From NCBI RefSeq assembly GCF_900114345.1, contig NZ_FOZJ01000001.1, forward strand, positions 1,178,001-1,242,000: a stretch of 64,000 bases of DNA, in the 5' to 3' direction. This document shows, in pieces, positions 56,928 to 64,000 of this stretch (position 1 is the first letter of the stretch; the number at the start of each line of letters is the position of its first letter). A program made the translations under genes and the position numbers. The DNA comes from Microbacterium sp. cf046 (GTDB taxonomy: Bacteria; Actinomycetota; Actinomycetes; Actinomycetales; Microbacteriaceae). The notes under the pieces are model-generated. The model was not told where the DNA came from, searched no databases, and saw nothing but the letters and a program-made list of their open reading frames with translations.

Positions 56928-57004
56928 CGTTTCGTCTCGTCGCTGCGCTCCTCGCTCAAAGACCGAAGGCTCCGGTCGTTGAGCGAGCGAAGCGAGACGA
57001 AACG
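56928..57004. repeat. Imperfect inverted repeat inside the hpa operon
   Basis: CGTTTCGTCTCG (56928-56939) pairs with CGAGACGAAACG (56993-57004). Further inward CTCGCTCAA pairs with TTGAGCGAG, and GACCG with CGGTC, leaving an 11-base bulge on one side. The sequence type (GTCTCGTCGCTGCG...GAGCGAGCGAAGC) is one I recall as dispersed in Microbacteriaceae. It lies between hpaD and hpaH and may stabilise the hpaD mRNA or damp downstream expression. Confidence 0.8.
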
Positions 57005-57008
57005 TGCC

Positions 57009-58166
57009 TCACAGCTGATGGCCGAGCTTGTACTCGCCCTGCTTCCAGCTGGGCAGCTGCTCGGGCTCGTCGCCCGGGCGGGTGTACGAGAAGCCGTCCG
57101 CGCCGATGGTGACGGCCATCTCGCTCGTGTCGGTGCGGGCGAGGACCGGCTTCGGGTTGCCGTCCAGGTCGAGCACGAGCGAGGCCTCCGTGTACCAGGA
57201 GGGCACGACGGGGTTGCCCCACCAGTCGCGGCGCTGGTTGTCGTGCACGTCCCACGTGATGACCGGGTTGTCGGGGTCGCCGGTGTAGTAGTCCTGCGTG
57301 TAGATCTCCACGCGGTGTCCGTCCGGATCGCGCAGGTACAGGTAGAACGCGTTCGAGACGCCGTGACGACCGGGTCCGCGCTCGATCGCGTCGGAGCGGC
57401 GCAGGGCGCCGAGCTTGTCGCAGATGGCGAGGATGTTGTGCTTCTCGTGCGTCGCGAACGCCACGTGGTGCATCCGCGGGCCGTCACCGCCGGTCATCGC
57501 CGTGTCGTGCACGGTGGGCTTCCGGCGCATCCATGCGGCGTAGACGGTGCCCTCGTCGTCCTGGATGTCCTCAGTGACCCGGAACCCCAGCGACTGCATG
57601 AAGTTGACCGCTCGCGGCACGTCGGGCGTGACCTGGTTGAAGTGGTCCAGTCGCACGAGCTCGCCCGGGGTGTGCAGGTCGTACCGCCACGACAGGCGCT
57701 CGACGTGCTCGGTCTGGAAGAAGAACTCGTACGGGAAGCCGAGTGGGTCCTCCACGCGCACCGAGTCGCCGATGCCCTTCGTGAATCCCTCCGCGCGCCG
57801 CTCGATGCGGCATCCGAGCTCCTCGTAGAAGGCGACCGCTCTGTCGAGGTCCTCCGGCGTTCGCACGCGGTACGAGAACGCGGCGACCGCGGCGACCGGG
57901 CCTTGACGCAGCACGAGATTGTGGTGGATGAACTCCTCGGTGGAGCGCAGGTACACCACGTCGCCGGTCTCTTCGGTGACGTGCAGACCCAGCACGTCCA
58001 CATAGAACACGCGGGATGCCGCGAGGTCGGTGACGACGAGTTCCATGTAGGCGCACCTCAGGATGTCCGGCGGCGGGCTGCTGGGCGTCGGGACCGGGTT
58101 GTCGCTGGTGATCGGTGCCTCCTGCGAGACGGAGAAGCCGGAGGAGGTGAGGATCTTGTCGGTCAC
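57009..58166 (-). CDS. hpaD: 3,4-dihydroxyphenylacetate 2,3-dioxygenase
   Basis: Extradiol ring-cleaving dioxygenase that opens homoprotocatechuate to 5-carboxymethyl-2-hydroxymuconic semialdehyde. It has 385 residues, like the Brevibacterium/Arthrobacter vicinal-oxygen-chelate enzymes. Two VOC modules are visible, ILRCAYMELVVTDLAASRVF and RLDHFNQVTPDVPRAVNFMQ. The metal triad is His in LDHFNQV, His in RMHHVAFATH and Glu in GHRVEIYTQDYYTGD. GTG 58166 with GGGAG upstream gives the family's N-terminal segment (SQEAPITSDNPVPTP); an internal ATG near 58046 would delete it. It follows hpaE by 2 bp. Confidence 0.94.
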   Translation of the reverse strand: MTDKILTSSGFSVSQEAPITSDNPVPTPSSPPPDILRCAYMELVVTDLAASRVFYVDVLGLHVTEETGDVVYLRSTEEFIHHNLVLRQGPVAAVAAFSYRVRTPEDLDRAVAFYEELGCRIERRAEGFTKGIGDSVRVEDPLGFPYEFFFQTEHVERLSWRYDLHTPGELVRLDHFNQVTPDVPRAVNFMQSLGFRVTEDIQDDEGTVYAAWMRRKPTVHDTAMTGGDGPRMHHVAFATHEKHNILAICDKLGALRRSDAIERGPGRHGVSNAFYLYLRDPDGHRVEIYTQDYYTGDPDNPVITWDVHDNQRRDWWGNPVVPSWYTEASLVLDLDGNPKPVLARTDTSEMAVTIGADGFSYTRPGDEPEQLPSWKQGEYKLGHQL

Positions 58167-58168
58167 GA

Positions 58169-59689
58169 TCAGGCTCCCTTGCCGAAGGTGGGGTTGTGCG
58201 CTTCGCCGAGTGTGATGTGCACTGCCTGCTGGTCGGTGTAGAAGTCGATCGAGCGGTACCCGCCCTCGTGGCCGAGTCCCGACGCCTTGACTCCGCCGAA
58301 CGGCGTGCGCAAGTCTCGGACGTTGTTCGAGTTGAGCCACACCATCCCGGCCTCGATGGCCTGTGCGAAGTTGTGCGCGCCCTTCAGGTCGTTCGTCCAG
58401 AGGTAGGCGGCGAGCCCGTACTTCGTGTCGTTGGCCAGGGCCAGGGCGTCCTCCCACGTGTCGAACGGCGTGATGGCGACCACCGGCCCGAAGATCTCCT
58501 CCTGGAAGATCCGCGCGTCCGGAGCGACGTCGGCGAACACGGTCGGCGAGACGAAGTTGCCGGTGTCGAACCCCTCCGGCCGGCCGCCGCCGGCGACGAG
58601 ACGACCCTCGGACTTGCCGAGCTCGACGTAGCTCATCACCTTGTCGTAGTGCTCGGGGTGCACGAGCGCACCCACCTCGGTCTTCGGGTCGTGCGGATAC
58701 CCGACGACCACGCGCGAGGCCTGAGCCGCATAGCGCTCGACGAACTCGTCGTACACCTCGCGCTGCACCAGGATGCGCGAACCCGCGGTGCACCGCTCGC
58801 CGTTGAGCGAGAACACCCCGAAGATCGTGGCGTCGATCGCGGCGTCGAGGTCGGCATCCGCGAAGACGATCGCCGGCGACTTCCCGCCGAGCTCCATCGA
58901 CAGACCCTTGAGGTACGGCGCCGCGTTGGCGAAGATCAGCTGCCCGGTCGAGCTCTCGCCGGTGAACGAGATCAGCGGGACGTCCGGATGCTTGACCAGC
59001 GCGTCTCCGGCATCCTCGCCGAGTCCGTTGACGAGGTTGAAGACACCCTTCGGCAGGCCCGCCTCCTCGAAGATGCCGGCCCAGAGCGACGCCGAGAGCG
59101 GCGTGAACTCGGCCGGCTTGAGCACGACCGTGTTGCCGGTCGCCAGGGCGGGGCCGAGCTTCCACGATTCGAGCATGAACGGCGTGTTCCACGGCGTGAT
59201 CAGGCCGGCGACGCCGATCGGCTTGCGGTTGACGTAATTCAGCTGACGACCGGGCACTTTGTACGCGTCGTCGGCCTGGGCGACGATCAGGTCCGCGAAG
59301 AACCGGAAGTTCTCTGCCGCCCGGCGGGCCTGACCGAGTGCCTGCGTGATCGGCAGGCCTGAGTCGAAGGACTCGAGTTCGGCGAGCCGCGCGTCGCGGG
59401 ACTCGACGATGTCGGCGATGCGGTGCAGCACGCGCGAGCGCTCACGCGGCAGCATCCGCGGCCACGGGCCATCGGTGAATGCGCGGCGCGCGGCGGCCAC
59501 CGCGAGGTCGATGTCGGCCTTCTTGCCGGCGGCGGCCCGCAGGTACGTCTCGTTGGTGACCGGATCGAGCACGTCGAAGGTGTCGCCGTCGGCACTGTCG
59601 ACGAACTCGCCGTCGATGTAGTGCTGGACGCGGGTGGGCAGATCGGCGGGCACGTGGTGCGCGCCGACCGCGGTCGCGGTGTCGGTCAT
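58169..59689 (-). CDS. hpaE: 5-carboxymethyl-2-hydroxymuconate semialdehyde dehydrogenase
   Basis: NAD-dependent aldehyde dehydrogenase of 506 residues that oxidises the ring-cleavage product. ALDH motifs: GLITPWNTPFMLESWKLGPA, the active-site Glu in SMELGGKSPAIVFADADLDA, the nucleophile Cys in NGERCTAGSR, and EEIFGPVVAITPFD. LNSNNVRDLRTPFGGVKASG is typical of HpaE. Pathway assignment is by the flanking hpaD and hpaH genes. ATG 59689, 19 bp after the GntR gene stop. Confidence 0.94.
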   Translation of the reverse strand: MTDTATAVGAHHVPADLPTRVQHYIDGEFVDSADGDTFDVLDPVTNETYLRAAAGKKADIDLAVAAARRAFTDGPWPRMLPRERSRVLHRIADIVESRDARLAELESFDSGLPITQALGQARRAAENFRFFADLIVAQADDAYKVPGRQLNYVNRKPIGVAGLITPWNTPFMLESWKLGPALATGNTVVLKPAEFTPLSASLWAGIFEEAGLPKGVFNLVNGLGEDAGDALVKHPDVPLISFTGESSTGQLIFANAAPYLKGLSMELGGKSPAIVFADADLDAAIDATIFGVFSLNGERCTAGSRILVQREVYDEFVERYAAQASRVVVGYPHDPKTEVGALVHPEHYDKVMSYVELGKSEGRLVAGGGRPEGFDTGNFVSPTVFADVAPDARIFQEEIFGPVVAITPFDTWEDALALANDTKYGLAAYLWTNDLKGAHNFAQAIEAGMVWLNSNNVRDLRTPFGGVKASGLGHEGGYRSIDFYTDQQAVHITLGEAHNPTFGKGA

Positions 59690-59708
59690 GTCTCTCCTCG
59701 GGCGGTTC

Positions 59709-60404
59709 TCAGAAGGCGGGCAGGCCCAGTGCCTCGTCGGGGTGTTCGTGGATCAGATAGGCGTCGAGCGTGGCCGAGCGGTGCCGTCGGGCGACCTTTT
59801 CGATCTCGCCGAGCGGTGCGTCGTCCTCGATCAGCTGCAGGATGCTCTCGTGCTCTCGCACCGACTCGGCCGCGCGGCCGGGGACGAAGCTGAACGTCGA
59901 GTCGCGGAGGTGGCCGAGGCGCGCCCACTCGGCGTTCACGAGCTCGAGCATGCGGGGGTTGGCGCACCGGGCGAACAGGATCGCGTGGAACTCCTGGTTG
60001 AGGGCGGTGAACGAGCGCGGGTCGAAGTGGTCGAGCGTCTCGACCATGAGCTCGTTGACGGCGCGCGCGCGGCGGATGTCGTCGGCACTGAGACGGCGGG
60101 CGGCCAGCGCGGTCGCCGTGCCCTCCAGGATGCTGAGGGCCTGCATGCTGAACCGGTACTGCGAGTCGTCGACCATCGACACGTGCGCGCCGACGTTGCG
60201 CTCGAACGTCACGAGCCCCTCGGCCTCGAGCTGACGGATCGCCTCGCGGACCGGAACCACGCTCATGTCGAGCTCTTTCGCGATCGAGCCGAGCACGAGC
60301 CGGTAGCCGGGCGTGAAGTCCTGGTTCGCGATGCGCCCCTTGATCCAGTGGTAGGCGCGCTGGGACTTGCTCTGGGTGGCGGCCGGCGCGGCGCCTGCGC
60401 TCAT
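59709..60404 (-). CDS. GntR family regulator (FCD domain) of the hpa operon
   Basis: A 231-residue FadR-subfamily regulator. The winged HTH covers about 12-80 (SQRAYHWIKGRIANQDFTPG, SVVPVREAIRQLEAEGLVTF) and the all-helical FCD ligand domain about 90-215 (FTALNQEFHAILFARCANPR with metal-binding His). ATG 60404 overlaps the stop of the FAH-RraA gene. As the second gene of the operon it should be autoregulated. Candidate sites are the direct TATCCGRAATC repeats at 61917-61944. The inducer is probably an aromatic pathway intermediate. Confidence 0.92.
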   Translation of the reverse strand: MSAGAAPAATQSKSQRAYHWIKGRIANQDFTPGYRLVLGSIAKELDMSVVPVREAIRQLEAEGLVTFERNVGAHVSMVDDSQYRFSMQALSILEGTATALAARRLSADDIRRARAVNELMVETLDHFDPRSFTALNQEFHAILFARCANPRMLELVNAEWARLGHLRDSTFSFVPGRAAESVREHESILQLIEDDAPLGEIEKVARRHRSATLDAYLIHEHPDEALGLPAF

Positions 60405-61894
60405 CGTGTCGCGCGCCACGCGTCGTACCTGGCCTTCCACTCGGCGTTCATCGGGAAGAGTCCGTCGACCGGATGCCCCGCGGCGACCTGCTCCGCCACG
60501 TACGCGTCTTCGTCCTCCTGCGCGAGGGCCGCATCCGCGACCTCTTCGGCGAGTGCGGGCGGGATCACGATCACGCCGTCGCCGTCCCCGACGATGACAT
60601 CGCCCGGCTGGACGGTCGTGCCGCCGCATCCGATCGTCACGTCGATGTCCCACGGGACGTGCTTTCGTCCGAGCACGGCGGGATGCGCGCCGGCGGAGAA
60701 GACGGGGATGCCGATCGCGGCGACCGCGTCGTAGTCGCGGACTCCGCCGTCGGTGATGATGCCGGCCGCGCCGCGTGCTTTCGCGCGGAGCGCGAGGATA
60801 TCGCCGAGCGTGCCGGACCCGGTCTCGCCGCGTGCCTCGATCACGATGATCTCGCTGTCGCCGACCGCATCGAACGCCCGCTTCTGCGCGTTGTAGCCGC
60901 CGCCGTGGGAGGCGAAGAGGTCCTCGCGGCCGGGGACGAACCGGAGCGTCTTCGCGGTGCCGACGATCTTGGTGCCCGGGTGCATCGGCCGGACGCCGTC
61001 GATCGTGACGCTGTTCAGGCCGCGCTTGCGCAGCTGGGCGGACAGCCCAGCGACCGGGACGCGCATCAGCTTGGCGCGCAGCTGCGGTGTCAGCACCGGA
61101 GCCTCGGTCGCTTCGCTCTCTCGCTCGACGACCGTGGCCGCGGGGGAGCCCCATGCCTCGGCGCGCTGGGTGTCATCCACCGACGGCAGCGAGCCGAGTG
61201 ACCCGTCGAAGGATGCCGTGCCCTGCGTGACCGTCGTGACCAGGCGTCCGGACGACAGCCCTCGTGCGGGGGAGTCGACCTCGACCTCGACGACGTCCCC
61301 GGGCTCGACGACGGAGGAGCCGGCGGGGGTGCCGGTGAGGATCACATCGCCCTCCTCGAGCGTGAAGTGCTGCGAGAGGTCGGCCACGAGCTGGGCGAGC
61401 GGGAAGATGAGTCCGGCCGTGGTGTCGTCCTGTGCGAGAGCTCCGTTGACCCACGTCCGCACCCGGAGTGCGCCGGGGTCGATGCTCCGGGCATCGAGCA
61501 GCACGGGGCCGATCGGCGTGAATCCGTCGCCGCCCTTCGATCGCACGTTGGAGCCCTTGTCGTTCGCGCGCAGGTCGTACAGACCGAAGTCGTTCGATGC
61601 GGTCACCCAGCCGACATGGCTCCACGCATCGGCCATCGCGACGCGGCGGACCGGTGCGCCGATGATGAGGGCGATCTCGCCCTCGAACGCGAGGAGTTCG
61701 GTGCCGGCGGGGCGCTCGATCGTGCCCCCCGACACGCCGACCGAGCTCGAGGGCTTGAAGAAGTACGACGGCGCCTCAGGACGGCGGCCGCGCTGATCCG
61801 CGCGCGACGAATAGCTCAGATGGATCGCGATGATCTTGCCCGGCCGTCCCGGCAGGGCGCCGAAACGAGCGGCTGCATCCGTCGAACTGCTCAT
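60401..61894 (-). CDS. Fumarylacetoacetate hydrolase domain fused to RraA/HMG-aldolase-like domain
   Basis: A 497-residue two-domain fusion. Residues about 10-250 are a FAH-type hydrolase/decarboxylase: FEGEIALIIGAPVRRVA with metal Glu residues, WVTASNDFGLYDLRAND with Asp, FTPIGPVLLDA and LTGTPAGSSVVEPGDVVEVE. Residues about 290-490 are RraA-like: GTKIVGTAKTLRFVPGREDL, GDILALRAKARGAAGIITDG with the following VRD motif of HMG/CHA aldolases, and PGDVIVGDGDGVIVIP. The first half likely does the 5-carboxymethyl-2-oxo-hex-3-ene-1,7-dioate decarboxylation (HpaG role); the second may be an oxo-acid lyase or decarboxylase. Start ATG 61894, first gene of the operon. Confidence 0.85.
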   Translation of the reverse strand: MSSSTDAAARFGALPGRPGKIIAIHLSYSSRADQRGRRPEAPSYFFKPSSSVGVSGGTIERPAGTELLAFEGEIALIIGAPVRRVAMADAWSHVGWVTASNDFGLYDLRANDKGSNVRSKGGDGFTPIGPVLLDARSIDPGALRVRTWVNGALAQDDTTAGLIFPLAQLVADLSQHFTLEEGDVILTGTPAGSSVVEPGDVVEVEVDSPARGLSSGRLVTTVTQGTASFDGSLGSLPSVDDTQRAEAWGSPAATVVERESEATEAPVLTPQLRAKLMRVPVAGLSAQLRKRGLNSVTIDGVRPMHPGTKIVGTAKTLRFVPGREDLFASHGGGYNAQKRAFDAVGDSEIIVIEARGETGSGTLGDILALRAKARGAAGIITDGGVRDYDAVAAIGIPVFSAGAHPAVLGRKHVPWDIDVTIGCGGTTVQPGDVIVGDGDGVIVIPPALAEEVADAALAQEDEDAYVAEQVAAGHPVDGLFPMNAEWKARYDAWRATR

Positions 61895-61916
61895 GGGGCT
61901 CCCTCGCCTTGCGTTG

Positions 61917-61944
61917 TATCCGAAATCGTATATTATCCGGAATC
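61917..61944. promoter_or_regulatory. Direct repeats upstream of the hpa operon, candidate GntR sites
   Basis: TATCCGAAATC (61917-61927) and TATCCGGAATC (61934-61944) are direct repeats with one mismatch, 17 bp apart, in an unusually AT-rich patch. On the minus strand GGATAATATAC in the middle could supply the -10. It lies 22-50 bp before the FAH-RraA start, a natural place for the operon's regulator. Confidence 0.5.
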
Positions 61945-62050
61945 CCGTGGGCAAGGCCTCGTCGGAAGCATGGTTCTCACCCGATGGATCGGTCTCCGAG
62001 TCCGCCGCGCCGCATCGCCGTGATCGATCCGCCCCGCTACACCCTCGCGG

Positions 62051-63703
62051 TCAGGAGTTCACGCGGATGATCTCCTCCTGGTACGGCGCGATCACCGAGC
62101 CGGAGATGCGCAGGTCCAGGAGCAGGAACGGGCGTTCGGCGGCGGGCGTGCCGGCCCACTCGGCGAGCCGGTCGAGGTCGGCGAGCGTGCGCACCACGAC
62201 ACCCTCCGCGCCGAAGCCCCGCGCGACGCCGGCGAAATCCACCTGCGGAATGAGCATCGGAGCCTCGGCGAGGCCCTTGAGGCCGTAGAGGTTCACCTCC
62301 GCGCCGTATGCCGCATCGTTCCAGACGACTGCGAGCCCCCGCCCGCCCGCCACGCGCACGGCCGACTCCAGGTCGGCGAGCGCCATGAGCCCGCCCCCGT
62401 CGCCGGAGGTGAGGACGATGGTGGAGTCGGGCTTGGCGAGCACAGCACCGGGAACGCTCGCGAAGCCGAGGCCGATCGACTGGAACGCAGTGCCGACCAT
62501 CATCATCCGGTCGGGGGACGCGACCGGCCAGTACATGTTCGCCCAGCCGATGAAGTGCCCGCCGTCCGAGACCACCACGCGGTCCTCGGGCAGCAGTTCG
62601 GCGATCCGGGCCGCTGCGGAACGCGGGTCGAGACGCCCGTCGGCGGCGAAAGCGTCACCGGGTTCGTACGCGCGAGCGGATGCCGTGTCCACGCGTTCGC
62701 GCCACCCGCTCGGCGCTGGCCCCATCGACGCGAGTTCCTCGGCGATCGCGCGGGCGACGAGTGCGGCATCCCCCCGGATGTAGCCGCCCACATGCGGGTG
62801 AGTGGCCGCCGGGGCGAGATCGACCTGGATCACCCGTGCGCCGGGCGCGAAGAGGGCGCCGAATCGCATCGTGAACTGGTTCAGCGAGGCGCCGAACACG
62901 ACCGCGACGTCGGCCTGCTCCACGAGCTCCATCGCCTCTTCGGCGCCGAACCCGCCGGTGACGCCGAGGTCGAACTCATCGCGGGGGAAGATGCCGCGTC
63001 CCAGGGCCGTCGACGCGGTGAGGGCGCCCGTCGCATCGGCGAGGTCGCCCAGTGCGGCGCCCGCACCCGCGATCCACGCGCCGCGGCCGGCGAGCAGGAA
63101 GGGGCGCTTCGCGCCCGCGAGTGCCGCTGCGGCATCGCGGATCGACTGGGCGGTGAACGGGCCGCGCGGGGCGACTGGGGCGGGCAGCCGCGGCTCGGGC
63201 GCCTCGGGCACCGGGCCGGCGTCGAGCGCGGCGACGTCGTACGGGATCGCGAGCACCGTCGGCACCCGGTAGGTGAGCGCATGCTCGATCGCGATCACCG
63301 TGGTGGCGGCGGCGTCCGCCCGCCCCACGGTGTAGGTGCGGGCGCCGACGGCCGACGCGAGGGCGATCTGGTCCACACCCCAGGGGCGCCGACCGGAGGT
63401 GGGCTCGTCGCCGACGACGAGCACGAGCGGCACGTGCGCCTGCACCGCCTCGGCGAGGGCGGTCAGGGTGTTCGTGAAGCCGGCGCCGTAGGTCGCGGTC
63501 GCCGCTGCGAGGCCGCCGCCCGCGCGATGGTACGCGTCCGCCGCGACCACCCCGCCCGCTTCGTGGCGGACGGCGGTGAACCCGACGTCGGTCGAGCGCT
63601 CGAGGGCATCGAGGAAGTAGGCGTTGCCGTTGCCCATGACCCCGAAGACGTGGTCGATGTGGCGGGCGAGGGCGGCGGCGACGTGCGCGGACACAGTGGG
63701 CAT
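62051..63703 (-). CDS. Thiamine diphosphate-dependent enzyme (acetolactate synthase / benzoylformate decarboxylase family)
   Basis: A 550-residue ThDP enzyme of the large-subunit ALS/decarboxylase superfamily. The N-terminal Pyr domain has the activating Glu in FTAVRHEAGGVVAADAYHRA, the central domain shows KRPFLLAGRGAWIAGAGAA, and the PP domain has the ThDP/Mg motif GDGGG followed at the right distance by VVWNDAAYGAEVNLYG. FAD-site signatures of true ALS were not recognised, so a 2-oxoacid decarboxylase or carboligase is likelier. ATG 63703. It is upstream of the hpa operon on the same strand but separated by 156 bp with its own regulation. A phenylpyruvate-type substrate is speculative. Confidence 0.82.
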   Translation of the reverse strand: MPTVSAHVAAALARHIDHVFGVMGNGNAYFLDALERSTDVGFTAVRHEAGGVVAADAYHRAGGGLAAATATYGAGFTNTLTALAEAVQAHVPLVLVVGDEPTSGRRPWGVDQIALASAVGARTYTVGRADAAATTVIAIEHALTYRVPTVLAIPYDVAALDAGPVPEAPEPRLPAPVAPRGPFTAQSIRDAAAALAGAKRPFLLAGRGAWIAGAGAALGDLADATGALTASTALGRGIFPRDEFDLGVTGGFGAEEAMELVEQADVAVVFGASLNQFTMRFGALFAPGARVIQVDLAPAATHPHVGGYIRGDAALVARAIAEELASMGPAPSGWRERVDTASARAYEPGDAFAADGRLDPRSAAARIAELLPEDRVVVSDGGHFIGWANMYWPVASPDRMMMVGTAFQSIGLGFASVPGAVLAKPDSTIVLTSGDGGGLMALADLESAVRVAGGRGLAVVWNDAAYGAEVNLYGLKGLAEAPMLIPQVDFAGVARGFGAEGVVVRTLADLDRLAEWAGTPAAERPFLLLDLRISGSVIAPYQEEIIRVNS

Positions 63704-63871
63704 TTCGGCTCCAGAGACAGGGACGGACGGTGAGTTCCGTATGTGTCTCGCGCGCGGCGATGCGGGATGCCGTGGCGGTGTGCCCCTTTTTCGAGCACCG
63801 GCGGGTGCTCGCCCGCCGGACGGTTCGAGTATAGGCGGCAGCCTCTGCAGCCGCCGTGCCAAGCTGGTGCC

Positions 63872-64000
63872 GTGAAGACGATCCAGCTGCGCAGGTACAC
63901 GCTCGTCGACGGCGAATACGACGCCTTCCTGGCCTGGTGGCAGGAGTGGATGCCGCGCGTGCGCTCAGGCGCCGGATTCACGATCGATTTCGCGTACGGC
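63872..64000 (+). CDS. NIPSNAP-like protein, 3' end cut by window
   Basis: Only the first 43 codons are visible, from GTG 63872: KTIQLRRYTLVDGEYDAFLA, then WWQEWMPRVRSGAGFTIDFA. The opening (I-x-L-R-x-Y-x-L) and the spacing to the W-rich helix match the NIPSNAP/dimeric alpha-beta barrel family, often linked with aromatic or small-molecule metabolism. It is divergent from the ThDP enzyme; the 168-bp gap contains TATAGG (about 63829) and a GGCGGC/GCCGCC hairpin. The assignment is weak because the gene is truncated. Confidence 0.55.
   Translation, partial: MKTIQLRRYTLVDGEYDAFLAWWQEWMPRVRSGAGFTIDFAYG

Overview
The window is chromosomal DNA of a high-GC actinobacterium, most likely a Microbacteriaceae member close to Microbacterium. 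This rests on very high GC, many GTG starts, four-base ATGA/GTGA stop-start overlaps, -10 boxes of the TAGGCT/TAGCCT type that often sit 6-7 nt before a leaderless start, a monomeric isocitrate dehydrogenase, and sugar ABC transporters that lack their own ATPase gene. No species call can be made without a search. I saw no insertion sequence, prophage, CRISPR array, rRNA or tRNA. Genes are tightly packed: no gene-free gap exceeds about 230 bp, and the larger gaps hold promoters, operators, a riboswitch or large inverted repeats.

Layout. 1-9.3 kb is core metabolism: sucC (cut by the left edge), sucD, a large membrane protein with a split hydrolase fold, a Ddn-like protein, a DUF6350-type membrane protein, purN and purH. 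9.3-15.3 kb holds a pyridine nucleotide-disulfide oxidoreductase, an unrecognised 705-residue secreted protein, four 19-bp tandem repeats, and an alkylation-repair pair (Ada/AlkA chimera plus ogt). 15.3-19.3 kb is a heterodimeric ABC exporter preceded by a 26-codon leader ORF and three hairpins. 19.3-29.4 kb holds a GNAT acetyltransferase, icd with a perfect palindrome over its promoter, an MMPL exporter fused to what looks like a dead ABC ATPase domain, a YhgE/Pip protein, an L,D-transpeptidase and a small lipoprotein.

29.5-41.6 kb is an aminosugar (GlcNAc or chitooligosaccharide) catabolic region: ROK repressor, ABC importer, ROK kinase and nagB on the plus strand, then nagA and a GH20 lipoprotein on the minus strand. 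The two arms share a 17-bp motif upstream of their first genes. Between them lie an F420/PPOX-type protein, a NUDIX hydrolase, a GlcD-type oxidase and a DUF2568 protein. 41.6-44.1 kb is one-carbon metabolism: a ZTP riboswitch, glyA and folD, which fits functionally with purN/purH earlier in the window. 44.1-46.6 kb is a polar amino acid ABC importer. 46.7-48.2 kb is an ECF42-type sigma factor coupled to a DGPF/YCII protein, followed by a small membrane protein and a transglutaminase-like protein.

49.7-55.2 kb is a LacI-controlled sugar operon (repressor with tandem operators, binding protein, two permeases, GH130 phosphorylase), probably for beta-mannosides. 55.3-61.9 kb is a minus-strand homoprotocatechuate (4-hydroxyphenylacetate) meta-cleavage operon: a FAH-RraA fusion, a GntR regulator, hpaE, hpaD, hpaH and hpaI. 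A ThDP enzyme lies upstream of it, and the window ends inside a NIPSNAP-like gene. The most interesting candidates are the exporter leader region, the MMPL-pseudoATPase fusion, the FAH-RraA fusion, the shared aminosugar operator, the icd palindrome and the ECF42 promoter.
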